Of a stretch of DNA of 64,000 nt, positions 35,243-44,152 are shown one piece after another. The stretch is from Allobosea psychrotolerans (GTDB lineage Bacteria > Pseudomonadota > Alphaproteobacteria > Rhizobiales > Beijerinckiaceae). Within the stretch, counting starts at the first letter, position 1, and the number at the start of each line of letters is the position of its first letter. Both the position numbers and the translations under genes were made by a program. The DNA lies in contig NZ_PQFZ01000006.1 of NCBI RefSeq assembly GCF_002917105.1, positions 186,001 to 250,000 on the forward strand, read 5' to 3'. Under the pieces are notes generated by a model. That model worked only from the letters and a program-made list of their open reading frames with translations. It was not told the DNA's origin and made no database searches.

Positions 35243-36805
35243 TCAGCCGCTGCGGCGGACGTTCCAGAAGATCGGCGTGGGCCACGGAACGAAGCCCGTC
35301 AGGTCGGCACGCGCCGCCGTCGCGAAATAATACTGGCCGAGCGGAATGAACGGCACGTTTTCGAAGGCGAGAGCCTGCATCCTGCGGGCGATCTGCTTCT
35401 GGGCGGCAAGGTCCGGCGCATCGATCCAGCTGTCGCGCAGCTTCTCCATGTCAGGATCGGTCGGCCAGCCGAACCAGCCGGCCTTGCCGGTGCCGCGCAG
35501 TGGCAGGTGCACGGCGGGGTCCATCACCGAAAGCCCGGTATAGGAGGTACAGAACATCGACCAGCCGCCCTTCTCGACGGGCTCCTGGCTGGAGCGGCGC
35601 TGCACCAGCGTCCCCCAATCCGTCGTGACATGGTCGACATTGATGCCGATGCGCTCCAGCGTCGCCGCCATCACCGGCGCGAAGGCCCCGAGCACAGCCT
35701 GATCGCCCGGCGCCATCAACACGGCGCGCTCGCCCTTGTAGCCGCTTTCGGCCACCATCTTCTTCGCCAACGCGACGTCCGCCTTGAGGATGCCGATGCC
35801 CTCGTCATTGTCCATCGGCAGGCCCTTTGTGAAGACCCCGACGCCGGTGGCGAAGAGCTCGGGCTCGTTGTTGAAGGCGGCCTGCATGAATTCCTTCTGG
35901 TCGACGGCAGTCAGCACCGCCTGCAGCAGCTTGCGGTTGTTGAAGGGCGGATGCAGGTGGTTGATCGCCGCCATGCCGATGGCGCCGATACGGTCGTTGC
36001 GCAAGACGCGGGTCGCAGGGTTGCCGCGCAGGATCGGCAGCAGGTCCGGCAGCGGGCTCTCCAGCCAGTCGGCCTCGCCGGTCTGGAGCGCTGCGGCTGC
36101 CGAGGCCGGATCGGGCATGACGAGCCATTCGATCCGGTCGAAATGGGCGATACGCGCTCCGGCCAGCAGGCTCGTCTCGTCCTGGCGCGGCAGGTAGCGC
36201 TCGTGCCGGGCATAGGCCGCGCCCGCCCCGGGCTTCCATTCGTCGCGCAGGAAGCGGTAGGGGCCGGAGCCGACATAGTCCGAGATCTGCTTGAACGGAT
36301 CGGTCCTGGCGATGCGCTCGGGCATGATGAAGCAGTAATCGGCGAGCGCGTTCAGCATCAGCCCGAAGGGCTTCTTCAGTCGGATCGTGAAGACCTTGTC
36401 GCCCTCGGTGGTCAGTTCGGCGCCAAAGCTCATCATGAGCTGGCCGAGCGGCCGGCGCTTGGCCCAGCGCAGGATCGAGGTGACAAGGTCGATCGAGCGC
36501 ACCGGCTCGCCATCATGGAAGACGAGGCCGTCGCGCAGGGTGAAGCGCCAGGTCAGCTTGTCGTCGGACAGTTCATGGCCCGCCACCATCTGCGGCCTGG
36601 GCAGGTAGTTTGCATCGAGCGCATAAGGCGTGTCCCAAACCATGAAGCCGTGGTTGTAGGCGACGGTCGTGGTCGTCCAGATCGGATCGGGATTGGCGAG
36701 GTCGGCCTGGGGAATGAACCTCAGGACCCGCTGGCGGCTTTGTGAGAGCGCCGGACGAGCGATTGCGGTCGCGGCAGCGGCGGCGAGGAAATCACGGCGT
36801 CTCAT
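35243..36805 (-). CDS. ABC transporter substrate-binding protein, family 5 (second orphan)
   Basis: A 520-residue binding protein with a twin-arginine-type signal MRRRDFLAAAAATAIARPAL. The mature start RVLRFIPQADLANPDPIWT and the block WRFTLRDGLVFHDGEPV resemble the binding protein at 9939-11531 so closely that the two are paralogues. The ATG overlaps the stop of the M81-peptidase gene by one base (TGATG). There are no permease or ATPase genes nearby. It is the last gene of the operon and may deliver a peptide- or amino-acid-like substrate for the peptidase and aminotransferase. Confidence 0.9.
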   Translation of the reverse strand: MRRRDFLAAAAATAIARPALSQSRQRVLRFIPQADLANPDPIWTTTTVAYNHGFMVWDTPYALDANYLPRPQMVAGHELSDDKLTWRFTLRDGLVFHDGEPVRSIDLVTSILRWAKRRPLGQLMMSFGAELTTEGDKVFTIRLKKPFGLMLNALADYCFIMPERIARTDPFKQISDYVGSGPYRFLRDEWKPGAGAAYARHERYLPRQDETSLLAGARIAHFDRIEWLVMPDPASAAAALQTGEADWLESPLPDLLPILRGNPATRVLRNDRIGAIGMAAINHLHPPFNNRKLLQAVLTAVDQKEFMQAAFNNEPELFATGVGVFTKGLPMDNDEGIGILKADVALAKKMVAESGYKGERAVLMAPGDQAVLGAFAPVMAATLERIGINVDHVTTDWGTLVQRRSSQEPVEKGGWSMFCTSYTGLSVMDPAVHLPLRGTGKAGWFGWPTDPDMEKLRDSWIDAPDLAAQKQIARRMQALAFENVPFIPLGQYYFATAARADLTGFVPWPTPIFWNVRRSG

Positions 36806-38289
36806 CACGAAGCCTCCCTGATACGGAGCGGATAGAGGGTGGGCGGGGCCAGGCGGAACGGAAAGCGGTTGATATCGAGCGCAGCGGGACCGGGCGCGTC
36901 GATGTCGATCATGGTCGGGCAGATCGCGGTGAAGGCGGCGCGGAAATGGTTCTTGGCCTTGGCGCAGAGCAGCGCGACCTGGGCGAAGTCGACGCCGTGC
37001 AGCGTATAGAAGGCCGGGTCATGCGCCGAGCCGCAGGCCGTGGTGACGATCACCCTGATCTGCCCGATGCCGATCACGGCAGTGGGGCCGAGCGACATCG
37101 GCAGGCCGCGCATCATCGGGCCGCTGTTGGCGTAGTGGCCGTCCGTGAGTTTGAGCACAGTCCCCGAGAACGGCACAGGCGAGCCGAAATCGCTGCTGAT
37201 CCGCCCGCCGAGCGTGCCGCTGATCGCAGCGCCTTCGCCTGCCGCGACACATCGCTCGACCAGCGCGGGATCGGCGAAGAAGGCGAAGACGGTCGGCACC
37301 TGGGGGGCGGCATCCAGCAGCGCGCGCAGCATCTCCGGCGTATCGCCGATGCCGCCCGAGAGCGGGTTGTCGCCTGAATCGATCACCGCTACGGGTTGCG
37401 CCTCCGGCCCGAGCCGGAGCGCCTGGGCGATGCCGGCCGCCGCATCGGGCAGCGCGATATAGAAGCGGTCGAGCCGCTTGCGGGTCTCTTCGACGATGCG
37501 CTCGGCGGCGCGCTTCGCCAGCTCCCGGTCGCCATCGGCATAAACCAGCGCGCCGGCGCCCGCGACAACCGTGTCGCCATAGGAGAAGCCGCCGAAGGGC
37601 GAGGCATCGAGGATGCGCGGATCGAATTCGAGGCCGCGCGCGAAGGCTTCGAGCTCCGCCATCGGCCCCTCCGCCGTGCGCATGTTGATGCTGGGCAGGA
37701 TCGCGTCGAGCTTGGCGATGTGGCCGACGGGTCGGACCTCGCCCTTCACCGTGCGGTCGAGCACGTCGAGCACCCGCTCGGCGGTCTCCTTCATGTCGAT
37801 ATGCGGATGTTCCTTGAACCCGGCGGCGAAGGTGACGAGATCGGCGATGCGCGTGTCGAGATTGGCGTGCAGGTCGAAGCTGACGCCGAAAGGCATCTCA
37901 GGCCCGATCGCCTCGCGCACGCGCCGGACGATCTCGTAATCGGCGAGGTCCATGCCCTCGACCACCATTGCCCCATGCAGCGAGAGGAAGACCGCATCCC
38001 ATTCGCCCTGCGTGAGGTCGGCGACGATCTCGTCGATGATCGTGTCGTAGGCCTCGCGGGTCACGGGGCCGGCGGGCGTCGCGCCCGTCATGCGCAGGAA
38101 CGTGCCGCGCCATTCGGGATGGGCGTCGAGGAACGCGACGGCGCCGCCGCCCTCGGTCGTGGTGCCGCGGTAGACAGCCTCGGCCTCCTGGCCCTGATAC
38201 CATTCACGCCGGAACTCGTTGAGCCCGGTCATCACCGGCGAGAAGGAATTGCCTTCATGCGAGAACCGGGCAACGGCGAGGCGGGGCAT
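36805..38289 (-). CDS. M81-family metallopeptidase (MlrC-like)
   Basis: A 494-residue protein of the M81/MlrC family. The N-terminus MPRLAVARFSHEGNSFSP carries the usual HEGNSF/HETNTF motif. Metal ligands probably include the Asp and His in SLHGAMVVEGMDLADYE and in FDLHANLD, and the later VIDSGDNPLSGG block is typical. MlrC finishes degradation of linearised microcystin, but many M81 members act on other small amides or peptides, so the substrate is open. The ATG at 38289 is preferred; a TTG at 38298 is also in frame. It sits between the aminotransferase and the orphan binding protein in one operon. Confidence 0.88.
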   Translation of the reverse strand: MPRLAVARFSHEGNSFSPVMTGLNEFRREWYQGQEAEAVYRGTTTEGGGAVAFLDAHPEWRGTFLRMTGATPAGPVTREAYDTIIDEIVADLTQGEWDAVFLSLHGAMVVEGMDLADYEIVRRVREAIGPEMPFGVSFDLHANLDTRIADLVTFAAGFKEHPHIDMKETAERVLDVLDRTVKGEVRPVGHIAKLDAILPSINMRTAEGPMAELEAFARGLEFDPRILDASPFGGFSYGDTVVAGAGALVYADGDRELAKRAAERIVEETRKRLDRFYIALPDAAAGIAQALRLGPEAQPVAVIDSGDNPLSGGIGDTPEMLRALLDAAPQVPTVFAFFADPALVERCVAAGEGAAISGTLGGRISSDFGSPVPFSGTVLKLTDGHYANSGPMMRGLPMSLGPTAVIGIGQIRVIVTTACGSAHDPAFYTLHGVDFAQVALLCAKAKNHFRAAFTAICPTMIDIDAPGPAALDINRFPFRLAPPTLYPLRIREAS

Positions 38290-38301
38290 CAGCGACAACC
38301 T

Positions 38302-39627
38302 TCAGGAAGCAAGAGCCAGATCGACCGCTTCGCCGAGGATCTCGACGATTCGGTCGATCTCTTCGGCCGTGACGATGTAGGGCGGAGCGAGCAGCACATG
38401 GTCGCCGCGGACGCCGTCGACAGTGCCGCCGGAGGGGTAGCAGGCAAGGCCGAGATCGAAGGCGGCCTGCTTGACCCGCTCGTTGAGCCTGAGCGCCGGG
38501 TCGAAGGGTTCCTTGGCCGCGCGGTCGGACACGAGCTCGATCGCCTGGATCAGGCCGCGGCCGCGGATGTCGCCGACATGGGGATGGTTGCCGAAGCGAG
38601 CGTTGAGCCGCTGCGAGAGCCGCTCGCCCATCGCCTGGACCCGGTCGAGCAACCCTTCCGACGCGATGGTCCGCTGCACCGCGAGCGCCGCCGCGCAGGC
38701 GACCGGGTGGTTCATATAGGTGTGGCCGTGCCAGAGACGGCCGCTGCCGGCGCGGATCGCGGCGAAGATCGGCTCGCGCATCAGCACGGCGGCTATCGGC
38801 TGGTAGCCGCCTCCCAGCCCCTTGGCGATGGTCTGGAGGTCCGGACTCGCGCCGTCCTGCTCCCAGGCATGCGTCGTCCCGGTCCGGCCCATGCCGCACA
38901 TCACCTCGTCGAGGATGAGCAGGGCGCCGTGTCGGTCGCAGAGGCGACGGGCCATGGCGAGATAGCCGGCTGGCGCGGGCATCGCACCCGCGGTCGCTCC
39001 GATCACCGTCTCGGCGACGAAGCCGGCGACGCTGGCGGGGCCGAGGCGCTGGAACTCGGCTTCGAGCTCGGCCTCCAGCACATCGACGAAATCGGCTTCG
39101 CTGGTTCCGGCCGGGCGGCGATAGGCGTTGGGCGCCGAGACATGGCTGAAGCTCTCGGGCAGCAGCGGCGCATAGGGTGCCCGGCGGCCCGCATTGCCGC
39201 CCGCCGCCAAGGCGCCGAGCGTATTGCCGTGGTAGCTCTGGCGCCGCGCGATGAAGTGCGTCCGGCCCGGCTGGCCGACCTCCAGAAAATACTGCCGCGC
39301 CAGCTTGAAGGCGCCCTCGCAGGCCTCGGAGCCCGAGGAGACGAAATAGGCATGGCTCAGCCCACCAGGTTCGTGGCCGACGAGACACTCCGCCAGCTCC
39401 TCCGCCGGCGCGCTGCTGAAGGCGCCGCTATGGACATAGGCGAGCTTGCCGACCTGTTCCCGGATCGCCGCGATGACCGCAGGATGGCCATGGCCCAGGC
39501 AGGAGACCGCTGCGCCGCCGGCGGCGTCGATGATCGCGCGCCCGTCGGCTGTGCGAATGAGGATGCCGCTGCTTTCGGCGGCGACTGGCGGCGGAAAGGC
39601 CGGTGAACGGTGCAGCAGTCGTGTCAT
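38302..39627 (-). CDS. Class III PLP-dependent aminotransferase
   Basis: A 441-residue aminotransferase. The SSGSEACEGAFKLARQY segment contacts PLP phosphate, the ring-binding Asp is in LLILDEVMCGMGRTG, and the Schiff-base Lys is in QTIAKGLGGGYQPIAA. Class III enzymes act on omega-amino acids, amines or similar donors. The start at 39627 overlaps the stop of the upstream RpiR gene in an ATGA; the longer open frame to 40293 is an artefact that overlaps that gene. With M81 peptidase and binding protein downstream, it suggests catabolism of an amino-group-bearing compound. Confidence 0.92.
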   Translation of the reverse strand: MTRLLHRSPAFPPPVAAESSGILIRTADGRAIIDAAGGAAVSCLGHGHPAVIAAIREQVGKLAYVHSGAFSSAPAEELAECLVGHEPGGLSHAYFVSSGSEACEGAFKLARQYFLEVGQPGRTHFIARRQSYHGNTLGALAAGGNAGRRAPYAPLLPESFSHVSAPNAYRRPAGTSEADFVDVLEAELEAEFQRLGPASVAGFVAETVIGATAGAMPAPAGYLAMARRLCDRHGALLILDEVMCGMGRTGTTHAWEQDGASPDLQTIAKGLGGGYQPIAAVLMREPIFAAIRAGSGRLWHGHTYMNHPVACAAALAVQRTIASEGLLDRVQAMGERLSQRLNARFGNHPHVGDIRGRGLIQAIELVSDRAAKEPFDPALRLNERVKQAAFDLGLACYPSGGTVDGVRGDHVLLAPPYIVTAEEIDRIVEILGEAVDLALAS

Positions 39628-40493
39628 CGCCGACGTGGCCCGGTTTCGAGATAGGGCGTATGGGCGGCGATGCGCGCCTCGGTGCGGCGCAACTGCTCGC
39701 GCCCCGCATCCCCCGCGCGGGAATAGAGCGTCGCGGCGAGCGCCTGCACCAGCGCGATGCAGCCCGTGAGCGAAGGAAAGAAGCCGCTCGAATCCGTGCC
39801 GAAGGTGAGCACCGCCGCGGCGCCCTCGGCCACCGGCGCGTCGGGGCGGTCGACGATAGCGACGACCTTCGCGCCGGCATCGGCCGCAGCCTCCGCGCAG
39901 AGCAGGCCATCGCGCGAATAGGGATCGAAGCCGAAGAGCACGAGCGCGTCGCCGGACTTGAGGCCGCCGAGCTCGACATCGAGCACGCCGCCGACGCCCC
40001 CTATCAGCGTGGTGTCCGGACGGAACAGCCGATACTGGTAATGAAACAGAAGCGCCGGGGCGTGGCAGCTGCGGAAGCCAGCGACGATAACGCGCGGCGC
40101 GGCCTCCAGCAGCGTCGCCGCCTGCTCGATACGGGCTGCGTCGAGATTGTCGAGGATGGCCCGATCGGCCGCGATCATCGCGCCTGCGAGCGGCTCGGGT
40201 CCTCCCTCCGGCAAGGGCCGGACCGAGAAGGGCCGCCGCGCACCGAGGTCGTCGCGCGCATCGGCGATCAAACCAGCGCGCAATTCCTCCCAACCGGGGA
40301 GGCCCAGAGACTGGGCCAGCCGGGTGAACGTCGCAGGTGGAAGGCCCGCGGCCCGCGCCAGCCCGCGCATCGGCATTGTCGCCGCCTCGAAGCTGCGCCC
40401 GATCACGAACCGCGCCGCATCGGCCTGCTGCGGCGGCAGGCGGCGCAGCGCGGCGGTGAGAAGGGCAACGGTGTCTTGAGTGATGGAACGCAT
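39624..40493 (-). CDS. MurR/RpiR-family transcriptional regulator
   Basis: A 289-residue regulator. The N-terminal HTH_6 domain includes MRGLARAAGLPPATFTRLAQ, and the SIS domain follows with VIVAGFRSCHAPALLFHYQY and ALVLFGFDPYSRDGLLCAEA. It is the first gene of the operon and is coupled to the aminotransferase by a four-base overlap. It therefore probably autoregulates the whole operon, most likely through the GAAAC-N4-GTTTC repeat just upstream. Confidence 0.9.
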   Translation of the reverse strand: MRSITQDTVALLTAALRRLPPQQADAARFVIGRSFEAATMPMRGLARAAGLPPATFTRLAQSLGLPGWEELRAGLIADARDDLGARRPFSVRPLPEGGPEPLAGAMIAADRAILDNLDAARIEQAATLLEAAPRVIVAGFRSCHAPALLFHYQYRLFRPDTTLIGGVGGVLDVELGGLKSGDALVLFGFDPYSRDGLLCAEAAADAGAKVVAIVDRPDAPVAEGAAAVLTFGTDSSGFFPSLTGCIALVQALAATLYSRAGDAGREQLRRTEARIAAHTPYLETGPRRR

Positions 40494-40515
40494 GACTTCT
40501 CGTTCGAGGTTGAAC

Positions 40516-40529
40516 GAAACGAATGTTTC
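40516..40529. promoter_or_regulatory. Inverted repeat GAAAC-N4-GTTTC, candidate RpiR operator
   Basis: GAAACGAATGTTTC is a perfect 5-base inverted repeat around GAAT, 23 bases before the RpiR start. It is the only clear symmetric site in this promoter region. Confidence 0.5.
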
Positions 40530-40834
40530 ATAGCAGAGCGTCCCGAGTCAATGGGGGCCGTCGGCCGCGAACGCGGTACGCCGAACCCGACCACGGGCCC
40601 GCCGATTGAGGCGCCGAGAGTTAAGCTGCCGACCCATGCAGGCGGACACGACCAGCGTCCGCTTCCTGCAGAGGGCTCAATCTCCGCTCCTGGCGCGTCT
40701 TTCCCGCTTTAAGTGAAGAGATGTGACTGCGTTTCCTGTTGCCAAGCGGCGCTATTTTTGGGCGCGCCGGGCAACTCATCTGCACACGCCCTGGAGCATC
40801 TCCGCGTTTCTCCGAATCGCGGCAATGCTCTAAC

Positions 40835-40896
40835 TATTTGTTTTATCGCATTGTCTTCACGCGAACCGGTGCCCACTTCGCTCGAAAATGCTCTAG
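40835..40896 (+). repeat. Dispersed intergenic repeat, copy 2
   Basis: TTTTATCGCATTGTCTTCAC then GCGAACCGGTGCCCACTTCG and AATGCTCTAG. It differs from copy 1 at 585-650 at only a few positions. Confidence 0.6.
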
Positions 40897-41184
40897 TCGC
40901 GGTGTATCGTCATCGCGCGACACGGCGTGATGACATGCCGGTTGCGGGTCGAATTCTACGCATTCGGGAAGACGTCCAGGGCGAGGAATTTGATCTCACC
41001 AGCAGTGACCCAGGTAACTGGCTTCCGGCCGATGCGCTCGACCAGGCGCGGACAATACTTCACCTCGCCGCCTCGCCTCTCGTCGCTGGCGGCGGCGGCG
41101 AACGTCTTCCCAGCTATGCGGCCTCCGAAGCTGCGGCGAGTCAGGGGACCAGGCCCGGATCGTCTGGACTGACTTTCAAAGAAC

Positions 41185-41214
41185 GGGGCCTGGACCGTGT
41201 CCGGTCCAGGCCCC
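41185..41214 (-). terminator. Terminator of the chemoreceptor gene
   Basis: GGGGCCTGGACC and GGTCCAGGCCCC are perfect 12-base arms around six bases. On the minus strand the stem is followed by GTTCTTTG. It lies about 35 bases after the chemoreceptor stop. Confidence 0.75.
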
Positions 41215-41249
41215 TGGATCTCGTCTTGCGTAGGACGGAGAGGCGTGGC

Positions 41250-43751
41250 TCAGAACTCTTCCCAGCCCGCGTCGCTGGCGCGGGAGTTGGCAACCTTCTT
41301 GGCGAGCGCCGCCGGTGCTGGGTGGGGCGCCGGGGCGGCGGCCCGAGGTGCCTGTGTCCGAGGCGCAGGGACTTTGGTCTTCCCAAAGGCAGCCTCCGCC
41401 AGATGGCGCAGGCGCGCGGGTTCCGAGACCGGCGCGCTGGTCAGCGCGGGCGCTGCGTAAGCGGCGTCCGGCCCGGTCTTGAACGCCGCGACGAGGTCGT
41501 TGAGCTGTCCGATGCGGGCGGAGAGGGATGCGGCGGATGCGGCGCTCTGTTCGGAGAGGGCTGCGTTCTGCTGGGTCATCTCGTCGAGATGGGCGACGGC
41601 CTGGCTCATCTCGTCGATGCCGTTGGCCTGTTCCCCCGAGGCCGACGAGATGTCGGCGATGGTCGCGGCGACCTTTTGCGAAGACACCAGGATCTGGCTG
41701 AGCTGGGCGCCGGCCTGGCGCACGAGCTTGACGCCCTCGCCGACCTCGGCATTGGACGAGGAGATCAGGGTCGAGATGTCCTTGGCGGCAGCGCCCGAGC
41801 GCTGCGCCAGCGTGCGCACCTCCGAGGCGACCACGGCAAAACCCTTGCCGGCATCGCCGGCACGCGCGGCTTCCACCGCCGCGTTCAGCGCCAGGAGGTT
41901 GGTCTGGAAGGCGATGTCGTCGATCACCCGGATGATGTCGGAGATCTTCTGCGAGGCGCTCTCGATGCGCGCCATGGCGTCGACGGCCTGGCCGGCGATC
42001 TCGCCGCCCGACTGCGCCGCCTGCATCGCATCGTTGGCGATGGCCGCTGCGTCCTTCGAGGCCTGGGCCGAGGCCTTGACGCTGGCTGCCAGCTCCTCGG
42101 TCGTGGCGGCGGTCTCCTCCAGGCTGGAGGCCTGCTCCTCGGTGCGCTTCGACAGGTCGTCGGCGCCCATGTTGATCTCGCGGGCGGCGAGGCCGACATC
42201 GGCCGAGGTCGCCTGGATCGTGCGCACCGTCGAGGACAGCCGGTCGACCGTGTCGTTGATCGCGCCCTTGAGCTCGGCGAACTTGCCGCGATAGGCCGAA
42301 TCCACCCGCACCGTAAGGTCGCCGCCGGCGACCGCCGAAAGCGCCCTGGCGAACTCGCTGGTGGCCGAATCCACCACGGCGTTGATCTCGTTGATGCCGG
42401 CGACGAGCTTCTGCATCTGCTCGTCCGACTGGTCGATCTGCAGACGCGCCGAGAAATCACCGGCTGCCGCAGCCGCAACCACCTCGCCGACATCGGAGAC
42501 CACCGCTTCCATCGACTGGGCGCGGGCGAGACGGGCTGCGGCCGCCGACTGTTCCTGTGCCTCCAGCGCTCGGACGCGCTGAATGTTGGCCTGGAAATCG
42601 CCCAGCGCATGACTGATCGCGTCGATCTCGACCATGTTGACCTTGGCCGGGATTCTGGCGTCGTCGGCGCCCGACAGCATCAGCCCGACTGAGTCAGCCA
42701 ATTGCCCGAGCGGCCGAACCACGCCGCGATGGAACAACAGAACAATTCCGACCACGAGGCCGGTGACGACGAGGATCGCCAGGAGCGAGAGTGCCAGGCG
42801 CCAGCCTGCGCTCGACAGATCGGCATCGATCTCGACTTTCGCCTGCTCGAAGGCGGCGTCGCGCATCTGCAGGATGGTCGCCAGCGATTTCTGCGTCCAG
42901 CTGCGCCAGTCGGCGAGGGCGATCGCGACCGGCTTCCCGTCGCGGGCCGCCTCATACATCGTCCCATAGGTCTTGGATTCTTCGTCGCGGAAACCGGTCT
43001 TGACGATCTCGAGCGCAGTCTTGAGCTGCGGGGTGGTCTGCATCTGCGTCACGGCCTGGTCGATCAGCAGCCAGAGCTGCTCGATGCGGCCGCTCAAGCG
43101 ATCGACTTGGGACACGGCAGCGGGCGTCAGTTTGATGCCGCTGCCGACATACTGCGTAAAATGGACCGACCGGCTGCCGGCTGCCTCACGCACCGTCGTC
43201 GCGAGTTCGCCCAGAGAAACCGTGTTGCTGACCTCTGGGTTGAGATCGCCAATGCGGGCTCCGAGCTGGCGCTGGAGCGCGGATTGCTGGTTCAGCAGTT
43301 CGAGGACGGTGCCGCTGAAGACCTGCGCCGCCTTTGGATCGCGCTGCTGCAGTGGCTTGGCCCCCTCCGCTGTGGCGAGCTTGCGTGCGTCGGCGAGGCG
43401 TTGGCCGATCTGGGACACGGGGCCCGCGAACTCCGGACGCTTGGCGTAGGCGGTGTCTGCGAAACTGGCTTGCATCTGCGTGATGCGGGCGTCGGTGGCG
43501 CGTGCCGCCTGGTTGGCCGATGCGGCGATCTTTCCGTCGGGGTCCGCGGCCAGGACCACCTGCGTGATCACGCCCCGTTCGATCGCCGCGCTCTCGATGA
43601 CGCGGCTGACAGCCTCGGACGCGACGACGAGACTGCGTGTCTCGCGAGCCGTCGAGAGTGAGTGCATCTGCTGATAGGCGACATAGCCGCTGGCCAGGAT
43701 CGCTGCGGCGCCGGCCGCGATGGTGCAGATCAGAAAATGCGTTACGCGCAT
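41250..43751 (-). CDS. Methyl-accepting chemotaxis protein
   Basis: An 833-residue chemoreceptor. A first membrane segment near residues 7-27 and a second near 315-340 ([20 protein letters not shown]) enclose a roughly 290-residue helical periplasmic sensor that resembles NIT or long helical-bundle domains. HAMP follows, then the signalling domain with [20 protein letters not shown] at the hairpin tip and [16 protein letters not shown]. After a Pro/Ala-rich linker, the C-terminus ends SDAGWEEF, a tether motif of the NWETF kind that recruits CheR and CheB. No other chemotaxis genes are adjacent. The ligand is unknown. Confidence 0.95.
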   Translation of the reverse strand: MRVTHFLICTIAAGAAAILASGYVAYQQMHSLSTARETRSLVVASEAVSRVIESAAIERGVITQVVLAADPDGKIAASANQAARATDARITQMQASFADTAYAKRPEFAGPVSQIGQRLADARKLATAEGAKPLQQRDPKAAQVFSGTVLELLNQQSALQRQLGARIGDLNPEVSNTVSLGELATTVREAAGSRSVHFTQYVGSGIKLTPAAVSQVDRLSGRIEQLWLLIDQAVTQMQTTPQLKTALEIVKTGFRDEESKTYGTMYEAARDGKPVAIALADWRSWTQKSLATILQMRDAAFEQAKVEIDADLSSAGWRLALSLLAILVVTGLVVGIVLLFHRGVVRPLGQLADSVGLMLSGADDARIPAKVNMVEIDAISHALGDFQANIQRVRALEAQEQSAAAARLARAQSMEAVVSDVGEVVAAAAAGDFSARLQIDQSDEQMQKLVAGINEINAVVDSATSEFARALSAVAGGDLTVRVDSAYRGKFAELKGAINDTVDRLSSTVRTIQATSADVGLAAREINMGADDLSKRTEEQASSLEETAATTEELAASVKASAQASKDAAAIANDAMQAAQSGGEIAGQAVDAMARIESASQKISDIIRVIDDIAFQTNLLALNAAVEAARAGDAGKGFAVVASEVRTLAQRSGAAAKDISTLISSSNAEVGEGVKLVRQAGAQLSQILVSSQKVAATIADISSASGEQANGIDEMSQAVAHLDEMTQQNAALSEQSAASAASLSARIGQLNDLVAAFKTGPDAAYAAPALTSAPVSEPARLRHLAEAAFGKTKVPAPRTQAPRAAAPAPHPAPAALAKKVANSRASDAGWEEF

Positions 43752-44152
43752 GATGTCGGGTCCCCGCCGCGGCTGACCCGGCCATCTCGCGGGCCGCGAT
43801 GGCGCGGCAGACCGACACGATTGCGGGAGCTACGGGCACATCCATAGCGAAGGCGGCGTTAACGCCACCTTTCGAGAGGCCGGTAAGGCGAATGTCTGCT
43901 GCCGGGTAACACCCCAATGTCAGCCAGTGGTGCAAGGGAGACGATGAGGGAGTCGTTCCTCCGCGCGCTCGGCGTCGCGCCTCAGGACTACAGGCAACGC
44001 TTCCATGCAGATACCGGAAGCCGGGTCTAGCAGGGCCGCCGCAAGTCGGCGCCATCCGTCGTGAAGTCATCCGTCGGCTTGCTGCGCGTCCTCCACCGGA
44101 CGGAAAAGGCGATCCCCGCCGGATGACGATGGATCGGGATGCGGCGCGCGTC
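43752..44152. other. Intergenic region, no gene seen
   Basis: These 401 bases separate the chemoreceptor start from the MocR-type stop. The open frames across it have poor composition on both strands, and I see no repeat or RNA gene in it. It must contain the chemoreceptor promoter at its left end. Confidence 0.5.

Larger units (their letters stand above)
40494..41249. other. Intergenic region with operator, repeats and a terminator
   Basis: No gene could be supported in these 756 bases. They hold the candidate RpiR operator, one copy of the dispersed repeat, a second small hairpin element near 40793-40830 (CCGCG...CGCGG within AGAGCATT-type ends) and the terminator of the chemoreceptor gene. 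A protein-like minus-strand fragment ending at 40956 has no start codon. Confidence 0.5.

Noticed and set aside
37396..39606. 736-codon open frame on the plus strand opposite M81 peptidase and aminotransferase
   Set aside because: Antisense shadow of two well-supported genes; no recognisable motif.
40951..41150. Minus-strand fragment reading RKPVTWVTAGEIKFLALDVF
   Set aside because: Protein-like, but without a start codon, ribosome-binding site or known family; could be a remnant, not enough to call a gene.
40713..42692. 659-codon plus-strand frame opposite the chemoreceptor
   Set aside because: Antisense shadow; begins in a dispersed repeat and has no domain.
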